Of a stretch of DNA of 64,000 nt, positions 25,976-39,919 are shown piece by piece. This DNA is from Struthio camelus. Its lineage: Eukaryota > Chordata > Aves > Struthioniformes > Struthionidae. The number at the start of each line of letters is the position of its first letter. Within the stretch, counting starts at the first letter, position 1. The notes beneath the pieces were generated by a model. It was not told the DNA's origin, made no database searches, and saw only the letters and a program-made list of their open reading frames with translations. The stretch lies in NCBI RefSeq assembly GCF_040807025.1, contig NC_090981.1, forward strand, positions 5,406,501 to 5,470,500, in the 5' to 3' direction. The position numbers were made by a program, and so were the translations under genes.

Positions 25976-27215
25976 TTTCCTTCTGATTTGCATGTGTTCA
26001 TTTGGCTCAAACACATCAAAGAGTGGCTATCCTTGGATCTATATGACCTTACATTAAAATTTAAAATATACTAACAAATATTTTCAGAAAAAATGTTGAC
26101 CATTTTTAATTATTGCCTATCTGTGGATAAATGTTATACCAAAAAGATGACCATTTCGTTACTTCAGAAAAAAGTCAGAGAGACCTAAAAAGGAGAGATA
26201 CTAATAGAAAAGCAGTCTCCTCTGAGCATTACATTGTGTCTCATCCAGATTTGTAAGTATTTTTTTTCCATTTGAGACACTGTCAGTCAGTGTCATAGAA
26301 AGAACACATCTATATTTTGGTCTCTCCAGTCTCACAATTCAATCTATTTTTGACATGACCAAACAAGGCAATTAATCGTCAGCTTTTTTCTTTTAAGCAG
26401 GCAGCTGATGCAGGCCTGTACACTTCAGCATTACTGTGCTGTGGGCTCTCTTTCTCTCTCTGACTTCTATTTTGCTTTCCTTCAGGGAGCTAAAATACAG
26501 CTTACTTGGAGGCATTTCAAACTGTAAAATATATCTATCTCTGAGCTGTACTGGCTTGAGCAATAACAACTGCTCCAAAGTCACATGATCCTTACTCTAG
26601 CTGGTGACACTACCCTGATCAGGGAGCTCAGGTAATCTCACTGAAAGCTGCTCAGCTTCTCTTGGGTAGACTTGCTGTGGTTCCCACAACCCAGCAACAG
26701 ATTTGGTAGGTAACTGCTGAGAAAGTGATGTTGGTCCCGGTGATATCTTGGGCCTTTTCTCACCAGGGTAGACTTCCAAATAGTAGTGCCCATTCAGTCA
26801 ATAATGAGGGGGTCACCAGTTTTACCAAAGGTGCTCCTTGAATAATTCCATTCATCAGCAGTTTATGCAGGTTCTTCTTCAGATATTGTAGGATTATCTG
26901 GTTCTCATAACATTCATTTTCACTTGCTAATTAATTACAAAATCTAATGGGTTGGTATTTGTGGATAGAATATTGCTCTTTCACTCACTTCATTTGTTGA
27001 TGTGTTCAAGAGGCAGATATCAGCTGAGTTCAGATGCCCAACTGCACTGTCTTGTTTTTGTTTTGGTTCCATGCTGAAGATCCCTTACATAAACAAAAGA
27101 TTCGGGAAAGACAGAAACACATTTGCTTAGCTCTAGCAGTACATCCCACCAATAGGTTGGTTTCTAGTTAAAGAGTGCCTGATAATGGTTTGAAATACCT
27201 GGATGATTAAAATAC

Positions 27216-27218
<3 letters not shown>

Positions 27219-27249
<31 letters not shown>
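27219..27249. repeat. (TG)n microsatellite, about 15 units
   Basis: An uninterrupted TG run in intron G-H. It is likely polymorphic in length. Confidence 0.95.
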
Positions 27250-27252
<3 letters not shown>

Positions 27253-30200
27253 GAAACAGTTTCAGAATCTGTTACAGTGACTTTCATCATTGACAACAGC
27301 TTTCTGAAAACCACTAAAATTTAGGACAGGCAGCTACTATCATTCACTGCTTTGTTCAACAATGTTACACAGTACAACAAATGCAAGAGTGGATGAGATG
27401 AAACCTGCCTGTGCTCCTTGAAACCTACTGTCAGTGGGGATTCTGGTTGGCATAACTGTACAGAAAAAAAACTCCCTGGGCCTGGAGCAATGATCCTTCT
27501 TCAAAGCTTCTTAAACAAACATTTCTAGAAGGCCTCCTCTTTTCCATTGTTTGTTTAAAAGGGGATAATAGGGACAAAGAAAATACTCCTTCTCTCATAC
27601 ATGGGTGCAAAGTCATGGCATTTTTCCAAGTTTATCACTGCTTCCTCTGGACAGATCTCCAGATATTTTATCTCAGTTTACTGCTTTTTGATTCTTTAGC
27701 TTGATAGCTATTTTGATTGTCTCCAGGGTGATTTCTTACTAAAATATAGATATCCATTTCATCTGTTGTCAATTTTTTTTTTCAAATTGAAGCCTGTTTC
27801 GTGCAGCATGGGCATGTTCCACAAAGCTTGTTGTTCATCCTTCAAGGGCTATTAAAATATATCCATGTTTGTTCACCAATCCAGTGTGGGCAAGACTGTG
27901 GCTGTGATTTGATTTTTGGCTCTCATCCTCTGTGCCTGTTTATCAATATATGCTCTTTACACCAGGTACTCAGTGTGTCCTCAACACATTTACATTGGTG
28001 TAGCACCAAGGCAGAACTGCCTCCCACCTTCAGTGGCCTGATGAGCTATTTTAATTAAAGAATACAGGTCAAATAATTAATAGTCCTCCCACTTTGGGGG
28101 ATTGGGCTGGGTGTGGGGGGCTGAGTATAAAATAAACAACCTCATCCTTGTCATGGAAACAAAGATGAGATCACACCAAGCTCATCCTCAGCACATTCCC
28201 TGCCTCCAACAAAAAGACAACGCAGCTAGGAAGAGAGCCAAAATTTCCAAATCCAGTAGTTTACTTTAGCTTTTACCACATTAGACTTATATCTACCCTC
28301 TTTCTTTCGAAACTGCTAACGAAGAGTTGAGGTACTGGACCTTGAACTATATTTACAAATAATGAAGCCATTTCTCCTCAGCTCTTCTGGGCACATGAAT
28401 TCAATGGGTTTCATTATGCTTTTAGTGACTGAGTTGACCAATCATGTGGGACACAGTTTAGGGAAACGGAGGCAGTTGTTTTTGTTTGGTTCCTAGGCTA
28501 ACATAAACTAAAGGGCAGTAAAGCAGAACCTGCCATAGATAAACCAACGTAGAGTCTGAATTTCTTTACAGTTTGGGAAACTGATGCATCTAGGTGAGGA
28601 TTAAAATCTCTTTCAGTGTGGAATACACTTTTTCCCCATGTTTAAGCTTTTATTTCTATTTCTTGCATATGAATAAATGATTGATCAGTTTTATGAATTT
28701 TCATGAGCACACACTCCAACAAACAAAACAATCTATATAAAAACAACTTTATAAAATGATATTTATTTGGGGGAAATACTCTGCTGGGCAAACAATTCAA
28801 TTCATATTGGGAATCATTAATAAGTCATATCAAGGTCTGAAATAATGAAACAGATCTTGTCTGGTACCAAGGCTTTTAAAAAGACAGGGCAAGCCAAGAA
28901 AGAAAAAAAACAGAGATTGAGCTCTGTGTTTGTAGTGTGAAACATCTGTATTTTATCTCATGTACCAGATGATGAAATGACTTTGGAAGCCAGGAGACAC
29001 ACCAGTGTAAGCTTGATTCACCAAGCAAATACACATGCCCTTTCAACTGGATTAGACGTTTTGCAAGTTATGGCCAGGTCTTCATTTTGCCTGATCACTG
29101 CAAATATTACACTCAAAAAACACATTCGTTCCTCAGTTACACAGTTTAGTCTACCACACTCTATTGAAAAGCACAAGAGGGGAAAAAAAAAAAAAGGTTG
29201 CAGAAAGAGATCTGTTTCTGTCACAAAACCAAAATGGAATATGTGCTTCTTTACATTCAGATAATATATGCTGCAGTAAATTATGCAGTGAAATAGCAGC
29301 TGGTTCTGTTTATTATTACATACCACCCCCAATAATGAGCAACATCCCACAAGCAGCCATTGACCAACTGCATCCATCTTACATATTTTCCTTTTCCTAA
29401 ATACCAGAGTAAAACACAAATAATAAAAATGCAGTGTGCTAGAAGAGTTCTGGTTGACAGAAAAACAATAATTCAGACTTTAAAAAGATTATTAGGGTTC
29501 TCTGACCTTAATGCAGCTATGCAGATATACACGTAAAGATCTGAGAATAGGGAAAGAAGAAAAAAAGGGAATGGGGTGGACAGAAGACAGCAGAAAAATC
29601 AGTAGGAGGAGAGAAGGGAGTCATAATCTTCCAGATGATAAAATGTTATGACATTTAGAGAGGAGAATTAGAGCATCATGGGAAGAGTTAGGAGACTTTT
29701 TTAAGCATCATCCATATGTGAAATTTAAGGTTGCTAGAGGCAAGCAAAAATGATTCACTATCCTTGATGTTCTTAGCCGTGCTGATTTCATATTCTAGCC
29801 ATTTGTTTGTAAAATAATGCTATGGTTGTTACAAGATAACTAGATTGGGAATTAATGGTTATTGGGGATTGTGATTTACTTCTCGCTTCTCCTATAGTTT
29901 TCTTAAATTTACAATACACATAAGTCTTTGAAATGGGATAGGTCTAGTATTTTATTACATATGTATGTTGTTTTCATTATGTTTTATCATGTCTCTGTAA
30001 TTGTAATTACCTTGTGGAGATATGCAACCTGTTTTTGTATTTTTATTCATTACTGTATCAGTTTTGCAAGGCCAATGCCACGCACAGAATAAAATCTAAC
30101 AAACTAAGTAGCATCTCAACTGGATCACATTCAAATCACATCCCACAACACAGTGCACAAGCCAGACAGGTCACCTTCTAAAAGGAATATGTATGCAGTT

Positions 30201-33200
30201 ACCAAGAGCCATGACAGTACATTTCCTTCTGTATTCCCCACTGCAGCAATGTGTCATGGTCTGAGAATAAAATATACTATAAAAATACTCTCCTTCTAGA
30301 AGCCAATGTCTTTTTAACTAAGAAGCTAAGGGCATTACATTACAAATGTGTATAGGAAGCTACTTTGATAGCAAGTTAAAAATATAAGTATTTAAATCCC
30401 TCTTTTACCCTTAGAAAAGGATGAATACATGAGATTCAAAATGGAGGAAACAAACTAGCTTTTATCAGTCTGAACACTTATGGCTTGCTGCTTGCACTGC
30501 CTGGCATAAAGGTTCGTTGTCCATAAAGAGCAGGGAGGGGAGCAGGACAGACAGCACAAAGAGGAGAAGTATATACTAATATGACTTCTTATAATGCAGT
30601 TGCAGGATTAAAAGAATTAAAGGAAGGACCACAAGCTACTTTAAATGCCATAGATTATATTTAAAATCATGTCTCTTTAGATATGTCCATTTCTCTGCTC
30701 ATATGTCCCCAGGTTTTAGTGGACTTCTGGGTTTTATTTTGTTTTTTTAAACCTTACATTCCTCTAGAATAAGTGGTGGGCATGTGAAGAGGACCCCACT
30801 TCCTTGCACCTGGACATAATTTTTCATCTTGAATATTTTTGAGGACTCACTGAATCTTTTTTTTAAGCCAGATTAAAAAATTCTGGAAGACATTTCAAAG
30901 TAAAATCACTTAAGTAAAGAAAAGGGAAAATTTGGGGACATTGTTTTAATGGAGCTAGACTTTCACTCATCTTTTCCTTAATTCTGTCTGGAGATCACAG
31001 TTAAAGTCTTAAAGTGCTAAGTTTCACGAAACTCTGCCATTGTCTCATTCATGTTGCACAAGCCTAAATGAGAAAAGAAAACAGAAAGAAAAATACTTTT
31101 CAGTCTTCTCCCAGTCTTTCAATTTGATAAGCCCTGGAACAGACTAAATGGGCAGAGCACTACGGTAGCTTCAGAGCTGCAATAAAGCTTAGCTTAAGAA
31201 ATGGCACAGCCTGATTCAGTTTCTCAGTTTCTAGAAAGGAACAGGGAAGACTGAGCTGGATATATGCCAAAGTTGTTACTCATTCTGATAAAGAAACAAG
31301 AATCAATGTGACATTGAGTCAGATTCTGCCTTGAATAGGAGTTTAAATAGAAGGCATTTTAGTTTGAAAAATCCAAAAAACCCCATAAATGTAAGGATCA
31401 AAACAGCTCAGTAGATCTGAAAAGGTCATATGCTTTGGCCCTTAAAAAATAGCAGAACAGTACAATAATAACATATAGTGTTTTTCAGAGTCAATGTCAC
31501 ATTTTTAGAATGTAGTCAGTTTGCACTTCTCTGATCCGTTGTTTCACAGTGATTTTAAAATCAGATGATCAACTTCATAGACATACAGCTTCTCTATTTA
31601 AAAGTTTCATTTGTAACCATAAGAGCTACAGATTGAAAATTTTAAAGGAAAGCTTATGGGATCCTCAAGTACACAATGGTACCCTTCAGAGGCAAAAGAA
31701 ATACAACAAAACAGCTCGACAATCAGCCATGAACCTTATTTGGCCTTATTTGAGACCTGTTCTTATATAACAAACAGCAATAGGTCAGAACAGAAGGCTG
31801 AAGCCTGGAGCTGGCAATTCTTTTTGGTGGCCACCAAACCCTTTCCTTGAAAACAGGCAACTTTGTATTAATTATTGAATTAGTTCTTCTGCAGCCTTAC
31901 GCAACCCCATTTGCCACACTCTCCTGAGTAAAGTTTTCACCAAAGAGTGAAGGATTTTTCTATGGCTAAAAGCAGTCATTTGCTGTTTTCATTTATCATC
32001 AGTCCAAAGGCCAAGGAAATAGATTTTGCCTTTCACATGACCAATTCTCTTGACAGCTCTGCAAGGATGTTCTTGGGAAAGCTCTGGTTACATTATTGGA
32101 AATACTGTGCACAGGTATCTGCAGCAAAATCTTTTGAATTACATTTTCCCATTCCAGGAACTTTTTGCTATTCAAGAAAATTACATTTTAAAAACTTACA
32201 TTATTCTAATCATGCTTTTTTTAATAAATGAAGGCCTAATTCCACTCCTTCTATAGTCAATAAGAGCTCTGTCATGGGAAGAATTCTTTTTAACTGTCCA
32301 GAATTAAAAACAAGACAAATTAATTGCAAGATTTTCATATTTCTTTTAGAAGTCCTCAAGTGGGGCCATTTAAGCATTTACATCTGACCGGAAAGTTGAA
32401 AGTTATCTCCCATGCCAAATATCAGAAGCCCAATTGTTTGTGTACATTCCCCTCTGGTGGTGACTAGCACATATTACAGAAAACAATAAATGCTGCCAAA
32501 GAGGCAAAGATTAAATGGAAAAAAAGTACTTCACTGAAAAAAGATCTTTATTTTTAATTGTAAGAATCAAAATGTTTTTGAAACAATGAGCTCCTATAAA
32601 CATTCTTCAGCAGTAGTTAACAGTTTCTCTGTTTAACCTTATCTTACTGCTTTTTTTTTTTTTTTTATATTACACTCCCTTGCCAGGATCAAGGTTCTTT
32701 TCCCCTGGCAACACATACTTCAGCAATATTTCTGGCTTGCTTCTTCACACACATAACTGGTATTAAATTACGCCACTTAAAACTGCCCAGCAGGGAGTTT
32801 CCAAAATAATGAAATAAAACATAAACTAGGGTAAGGTAGTTGGATACAAAGCTGCTGAGAAGTGAAATGAAAATTTGTATTCACTGCACGTTTAGAAAAA
32901 GGCCATTGACACTTTCAATGGGAAAATCAGAACTCAGCCTTGACAAATTCTGAAGGTCTAGAGAAGCAACGGATAGAGGAATGGAGGATGTATAACTGCA
33001 GTCAGACATCAGAGCAGATGGTCTTCCTTTCAGCCAAGATTTTTAGAGGTAAAGTGAAAAAACATTAATTAAAAACTACATGGCTGTGCAATATACCATC
33101 AATTATTCAAGGTTTTTCAGAGAGTGTCAAATGACTAGTCTTTAAAAGGGAAAAATCTTAGAATTTACAGGCCAGTGGGAATCTTCTCTCAAGAGGAGAA

Positions 33201-35959
33201 AAAGAGAGGTCTGCCTGCTTAAGGAGAGAATAGAAACTCTGTATACTTGAACTGCTTGGTTCAGTAAAATTAAGAGTAAGCATCTAGCTTTCCCAGAGCA
33301 TTCCTTATATTTACAGCTTATACCAAGAAGGACACTCTGTAAGGATTTGTTCAATAATAGAAAATCAGAAAAAAAATGAAGCAAGGGTCTCTCACAAAAA
33401 AAAAAAAAATCTTGTGACAGTGAATTTCTGCATCTCACAAGAGTGAGCAAGGGTCACCAGCAAGTTACTTTGAGGGTCATTTAGGCAAGCAAACTAAAAA
33501 TGCTTGTGTGCTAGTATGGTTAGGCACATCTAGAGGTGCAAGAGAGACTCGAGCTGCCCTCTACATTCAAGGGCATTCAAACAGACTAGACTTTGCTTGG
33601 AACAGGACGTTGCAACCTGACCTATAGAAAATGGGTCTTCAGCAGGGGAAAAAATCCCATATAGAAAATACGCCAGCAAGAGAAAGAAAAGATCTAAACT
33701 TGTAGGACCTGCCTTTGCAGAAAGCCTTACCAGATCTCCACATCCTTTCACTTAAAAAGGGCTAAGAAAAGCTGAACAAAATGCTCATTCTCCCCAAGAA
33801 ACAAACTTACAGGCAGCTAAAAAAAGACAGTACAGGCAGACTTTGAAACTCCAGCTCTTTGTTCCCTGAACTACACTACTGATAGTACATACCTAAATAT
33901 ATAACCAATACATAGATAGTACAGTGCCTCATCAGGATTCTTTGAGAAAACTCCTTTGCCCCTAAATTTTAAATGAATCTGAATGAAACCTGTCTCCCCA
34001 GTAACCCCATTTCAGACAGCCCCAGCACTGCCAGCCCTGCTCCCCTATAGGGTGCTGGGAAAGGCCCGACGCTGGCACCCAGCCCTGCTTCCAGCCCAGC
34101 ACCTAACATGCAGCCGGGGGCTGTCACCTCTGAGGGGTAACACTATCCATGCCAGGCTCGGAGGAAATGGAGCCATCTGCTCGCACAAGGTTTTAGTTAA
34201 AACAACACAACAGTTAACTGGACACACTGTATTGAGCAGTGCTGGCTTTTCATCTTTTTTCTAGGGTAGGCATTTTGCTAATGCTCTGATTTCCAAGATT
34301 CAGTATTCTTGCAGTATTCTTGCATATTTGCACTATTATCTGTAAGGTAAGGAACCTTAAAAATCAGTGAGGTTACAGTCCTTCTGTAGCCATTGGTTTT
34401 CCTTCCCACCACCTCCACCACCAGTGGTCATTTGTGAGCTGGCTGGTGAGTTTGGCCAAAAGGAGCTTCACCACCTCAGACATCAGAAATAGCAAAGAGA
34501 CTGCAGCAAAGAGTGAGGTGGAGTTTGAGTTTCTGAATGATAGGCACCTTCTCCATCCCCAGCTCTTCCTAGAGATCCTGATTTCCACCTCTCAGGGCAA
34601 TTTGCCACCAGCTCTACAACCAGGCATCCTCTCCTATGGTCAGGCAAATCTCCTGCACCTGGACACAATGACTCAGATGACTGCTTCCTATCTCAGAGAC
34701 CTATGCTCTTGCCTAATAGTTAGCGTTTCCCTCTCCCTCAACATAGTTTTCCCCTCAAGCTAGCGTCCTCCACCTCTTCTTGCTCCAGCACTTCTATTTG
34801 ATTCCATGAAAGTGCCATGCTAGCTCCAGGATGGCCCTATCACTCACTGGAAGTCACCTCAAGCTTAAACTTTCCCACTTGATTCTTCTCCTACCTCTAA
34901 CCTCACTAGGACAGGCATCACCTGGTCTGCTTGCCCTTAAAGCTGACACCAGTACCAGTTAGTTGTGGGTGCCAGGGGAAAGTGAAGCTGGTGAGAAAAT
35001 GAAAAAGCTGGGTATTCAGCTCAGGGAAGAGAATAGTCCCATGGGCATAACTGATTAAGACTATAAAAAGTATTTTCACAACAATTATCTGCCTCACTTT
35101 ATTTCCTTAAATAAAGAGCAGATGGAGAATGAAACATATCAGATGTAAGCACTGAATGCTTCTTACAGCTTATAGTTTTCCCTTCATCCCTCCCAAGCTC
35201 ATCTGCCATTACTCTCTCTGTCTTCCTTTCTGAGTCTCAGTCACTGTTTGACCCCTGCAGGTACAGGCTGCAGGAGCTTAAAAAACAAGGACTAGAACAG
35301 CCTCATCTTGTGATCTTCTCACTGCTTATTGCCTCATCAAACTCTCTGGGGTACTTCAGGAGGGCTGAAAACAGGTGCCCATTCTGAAACCCCAGCAGGA
35401 GAGTTTCTTGAAGACCAGTCAGTACAACTCAGCAATATTGGACCAGAAGGCTGTTAACTTAGGTGTAGCATTATATTAATTTAACGCAGTGCTGAGACTA
35501 AACATACTTTGCCTCTCAGCTAGCTCCAATTTCACACTGCCACACCAACAAGGTGTTATGGCTTTTGGATCACATCTGCCTCACTTTTGACTTGCTCAGA
35601 GCACAGATGGAGCACACGGAGAGGTATCTGTACCTGACTCTACTGGTGTGCCTCAGAGTATATTGATTCTGCTTTTAAGAGATGCATTCCTGCAGAGTTT
35701 GGGATCTGCCAAAGGAACTCATATACTTTCAACCTCCTGCAAAATCTAGTTAGAGTAAAATATTGAAAGGCATTATTACTGTTGATACCAGAAGATGAGG
35801 CATTTCATTGCTGCTGTAGGCTGAACTCACTTCACACACTGAGATCTCTTTGTGCCTCTCCAGTCTCCCCATGCCATCCTCCCACCCCTGCAACTTCAGA
35901 GATCACTTAAGAGTAAATCCATCCTCCCACCTCATGGATTCTCTGTGCTTCTACATTAC

Positions 35960-36640
35960 TCCCATCTTTTTCTTCCTCAGTAAGCCAGGGTCTCTGTGTC
36001 TTCCTCATTTGTTCTTGTCTTTCCACAGCAGTTTTCATTTTTACACACTGATGATTGCCTGATACTTTACCCTTTAGGTTCACCTACTCACCTACAGTAC
36101 ATATGAAGTCATGATGGTGTTTTCCTGTGTACTCAAAACAAGGGCTTTTCTGTCAACTATTTAGCAGTGCTTAAGGGTACACACCCCAAAATTAAGTTTC
36201 AGGCATTTTCTACCTCCAGAAAGCCTCTGTAGCGTTGGAGTTGAAAATTGTCTTCAAGTGGTACTTATTGAAATACAGTCCAAGTCTCATCTGTCTTGGT
36301 ATTATCCTTGATAGGTCTCTGACTCACCACAGCCATCAACTTATCTGGCTGCCAAAGCCAAGGCTAAAGCTATTTGCTATCTTATGGGATCTGAACAGAT
36401 TTCTAACACTTCCCTCACACTGGCCTCAGCAGCAAACTCAGTGCTTCAGTCCAGACTTTCATGTCCCACATTCTCCTTGACAGCGTACAGCTTTCTTGTG
36501 TTATGTGCATTATGCTAAGGATCCTATGGCCTATACCTGGACCCTGCAAACACTCCTGTTCAGTGCAGAGGCATTGCTGGATGCAGAGAGTTTTTAAAAT
36601 GTTCTGAACTGCAGGTAGGGTGAGATGTGGCTGTGACTCA
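35960..36640 (+). mobile_element. decayed non-CR1 LINE reverse transcriptase remnant
   Basis: Across several frames, RT landmarks appear in order: SQGSLCLPHLF (the PQGSVLSPLLF block), then HTDDCLILY (YxDD catalytic block) near 36047-36080. Further on come KYSPSLICLGIILDRSLTHH (36262-36330) and LAAKAKAKA in the next frame. This is the YLGVTLDRSLT-type thumb region seen in jockey-like LINEs, unlike the CR1 copies ([11 protein letters not shown]). Many stops and shifts mark it as ancient. The clade is not settled. Confidence 0.65.
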
Positions 36641-37991
36641 CATTGTTGCAGACTATCTCCTAGCCCCATTGAATCTGGACCTAACGTTTCCCACTGAGAT
36701 AGCCATGGCTCATCTTGATTAGCAGTGCATTTATCAATAATAATAATTACTATTAATAATTATTTTATTGCTATTCCTCCTTCTTCTGCCCTTGTGTCAT
36801 ACTATGCACATACTCACTTTTCTACACAGTGCCTCTCTTCATAGTAAAACACCCACCATTTCCTCTAGTGGAAAGGGGCTCTATGTATCCAATTCTTCCT
36901 TCGCCGCCTTTCATTCAAAACGTTTGCTTTCCTGTATTTCATTCAAGATGTCAACATTTTAAACTACTTGGCAATAACAGGCAGAACAAAAAATGTAGTG
37001 ATTTGCTGCATGGGGCTAACGGATCCTGTCAGCCAGTCCATCCACTTGTAAAAATCACATGCATTTGGACCTGCTGGATGTGCTAAATGATGTGCCAAGC
37101 TCAGTCTGCACTCCACTTCTACTTTATTCTATTGTTTGATTGTCAGCAAAATCAAAAGCCTACTGTCTTCTGTCCACTGGTCCACAATTGCTCTTTCATC
37201 AGACATTCATTTTGCCATTGTTAAGACTGCCTGGATCAAAATACAGAATTGCATGCTGAGACCTATAGCATTCCACAGCAAACTTTCTGTGCATTAAGTA
37301 TGACCCTCAAATCCCCTTGACATTTAGTTGCTGAATAACACATTGAATGAAGTCTATGCAAAGCATAACAAAGGTCTTAGTTTTCTTCAGGCATAAAAAT
37401 ACCACATGGCACATCAGAGACTTCCTGTTGGAAGGAAATGGTAGGTGATAGCACTGGAGAGAACTATTTTACAGACCTTCTTCCCAGATATTCTTTTTAT
37501 TCCCCTTCATATTCAGAGTTTGTTACCTTAGAGACAGAGTAATGGTATTCTTCAACCAGCTAGTACAAAATCACCATAATAATACCGTGCTACACCAAGT
37601 CCCCTAAATTTACACATCTCCCAGCTCTTCTTATTTGTAATTTATTAGGAGTACAGATCTGGATCTGTTTTTGGAGCAGTGTGCTGAAACTAACAACATT
37701 TAACTAAATTATTCTCATTTGCAATGAGCAGTCCAGAAGTGAATGAGCAGTCCAGCCTTAGTGAATCTCAGGATACCTTTTATATTTTCCTTTATTACAG
37801 CAACTCTTTACTTATCATTTAAGAGTGCGGAATTGAAGGCAATCACCAATTTGTCCAACTTTATGAATTTCAAAAATTCAAGGAGGTACATTTTAAAAAC
37901 AGCTTAGAAAAAGCCAGTAAGAAATGGGAGGGCAAATGAACAAAAGACCCTGTAAGACAATCAAAACCAGATTTTTTTTCTTTCATTTCAG

Positions 37992-38075
37992 AAGCAAAAA
38001 AACAGTTACAGTCCTGTGATCCTTCATGTAGGACCTGTGACAAAGATGCTAACGTGTGCACTTCATGTCCAGAAG
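37992..38075 (+). CDS. PCSK5: PCSK5 PC5B exon H (half furin repeat)
   Basis: 84 nt, phase 1-1. It reads EAKKQLQSCDPSCRTC then NVCTSCPEG, in place of the mammalian KLQPCHSSCKTC block. The acceptor is TTTCATTTCAG and the donor GAAG|GTAGGA. It is intact. Confidence 0.88.
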
Positions 38076-38607
38076 GTAGGAGACTTTCAGCTTCTTTGGG
38101 TAGTTTTTGCAAGTGGCTAAAATATTCTGTATCCTACACACTTCCAGCGAATATTTTGGTCAATGGTCAGTAGAAAGTTCTTTGGCAGCTTGAAGCATGA
38201 GAAGGTAATCAGATAATCAGAAGCTAAAGTCAGACACATACCAGCTGGGAATAAAGCACATGCCCTTAACAATAAGGGTAAAAAAAATTATGAAGTGGAT
38301 GTTGTTGCTTTCCTTTCTATTCAATCAAAAGTTGTAGACGTGATGCAGGAATTACTGAGTATGGATTTATTCAGGAAGGACATACCAGATAATGATGATG
38401 ATCCTTTCTAACCTTATATTTCAGCGGAGGCTGAGCAAACTATTTTGGGAAATGGCTTAAAGAATGTTTCAGTCATGTTTTTAAGCATCAAAATGTTAAG
38501 CTTTTGGGAAGTTTAAAGTTTTTTTTTTTTATAGCCATCCAATATAAGATTCTTTTAAGTACATTTCTCTTCGGTCCCTTTCTCCACTTGGGTTGCTGTT
38601 TTGCCAG

Positions 38608-38796
38608 GAAAATTTCTTAGCCATGATACCTGTGTCTCCCAATGCCCTCAACAAACTTTTGGCAACGTGGAAAGTGCGAGATGTGCTTGGATGATTGTGA
38701 GGTGTGCTCCGACCCCTGGCACTGTCAGAAGTGTCAGTCTGGACAAAACCAGCCATTCTTCCTCCATGAAGGCAGATGCTTTCAGGAATGCCCTAA
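38608..38796 (+). pseudogene. PCSK5: PCSK5 PC5B exon I, frameshifted
   Basis: The acceptor is GGGTTGCTGTTTTGCCAG. The first part (KFLSHDTCVSQCPQQTFGN) is in frame. From about 38672 homology continues only in another frame (EMCLDDCEVC, HCQKCQSGQNQPFFLHEGRC). The exon is 189 nt, one short of the length that would join phase 1 to phase 2, so a single net -1 deletion explains it. The donor is AA|GTAATT. Unrepaired, the downstream cysteines are lost and termination follows. Confidence 0.85.
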
Positions 38797-39701
38797 GTAA
38801 TTTTTTAAACTTATTCCTATTTGATGACTGCTCTTTAATTTCTGTCTATGCTCCTTCTTTTTATAGCTCAGATTCATTACCAACCTTTCAAGGGAGAACT
38901 TAAGGTAACCTTAGACACCAGAAACTACCACATGGTAAAAGCCATTTTCAGCTGGCTTAAGGTAACATTTGCTCTTGACTGAGATCACAAGTGAGACTAA
39001 TCATGACTATAGTAAAGACTATGACTGATGGTAAAGCTCCCATTGACTTCAGTAGGGCCACAGTACTGTCCTCAAGATGGTTCTTCATGCCTACTGAAAA
39101 TAACCCCCTAGTCCTTCTTCTAACTAGCTCCTTTGCTGTCCCCAAATGTAGGTACTTCTCATGCATCCTGTTGGTTTTTTTTGTTTTTTATCCCAGTCAT
39201 CCTTATTCTTCTCAGCCTTCACACTTCCAAGGATTTCTCTTCTCTTTCTTCCCTCTAGGGCCACTGAGGTCATATTACTCTTTCTATCCCTGATATCATT
39301 GCTGAGGGTCAGCTGAGCAAGACTGCAGACTGTGTGCATCTTCCTTTTCCCAAACATTATATATCTTCATATCGTGGATAAGGGTGAAACCAGGGAAAAA
39401 GTAAGAGAGGAAGTTCAACAACCCCTAGAGTAGGTACAAGAATAAGGGAAGGATAGACTCCCTTCATGGTGTTAACCATGCAGAGTTTCTGCTTGCAGGC
39501 AACGGTACTAGTGCCATGAGGGAATGTAATGGAGTGGAGGATAGACAACAAATTGTTTAAGAAATATTTTCATTTCAGTGAAATGTATCTGCTGGGAAAC
39601 TCTGATACATACAAACATGATTCTTCCAACCCGTGTCACTGGACTGTTCTATAAACATACTCTGACCAGCAGTTTGCTTTGTGCTTGTTTTAATTCAATA
39701 G

Positions 39702-39919
39702 GGGATATTTTAACGATTCTGGGACTTGCAAGGAATGCAGTGGATCCTGTAAGACATGCATGAGAAGTGCCACCAAATGCCAGGCCTGTGAAAGTTCTTT
39801 GCTTCTGGAGCAGTGGGAATGTAAACATACCTGTTTGGAGAAGTATTTTGCTTCTGAAGGAATCTGCAAACACTGCCCTCCAATGTGCCAGGAGTGCATT
39901 CACAATCAAACGTGCAGAG
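39702..39919 (+). CDS. PCSK5: PCSK5 PC5B exon J (about 1.5 furin repeats)
   Basis: 218 nt, phase 2-1, open throughout. It reads GYFNDSGTCKECSGSCKTC, then KHTCLEKYFASEGICKHC and CQECIHNQTC, matching the mammalian CKHCPEMCQDCIH block. The acceptor is TTTTAATTCAATAG and the donor AGAG|GTATTA. Confidence 0.9.

Larger units (their letters stand above)
24449..37991 (+). other. PCSK5: 13.5-kb PCSK5 intron G-H
   Basis: The longest intron in the window. It holds a MIR remnant, an old CR1, a (TG)n microsatellite, a locally GC-richer patch at about 34000-34150 with no recognised content, and a decayed LINE RT near 36 kb. Open frames such as 34434-34763 show no family signature. Confidence 0.65.

Noticed and set aside
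29018..29419. 133-codon minus-strand open frame
   Set aside because: Located in the middle of an intron, no known domain, contains a poly-A derived run; likely chance.
34434..34763. 109-codon open frame in intron G-H
   Set aside because: No recognisable domain, no splice support, no Cys pattern; flanking sequence is repeat-like.
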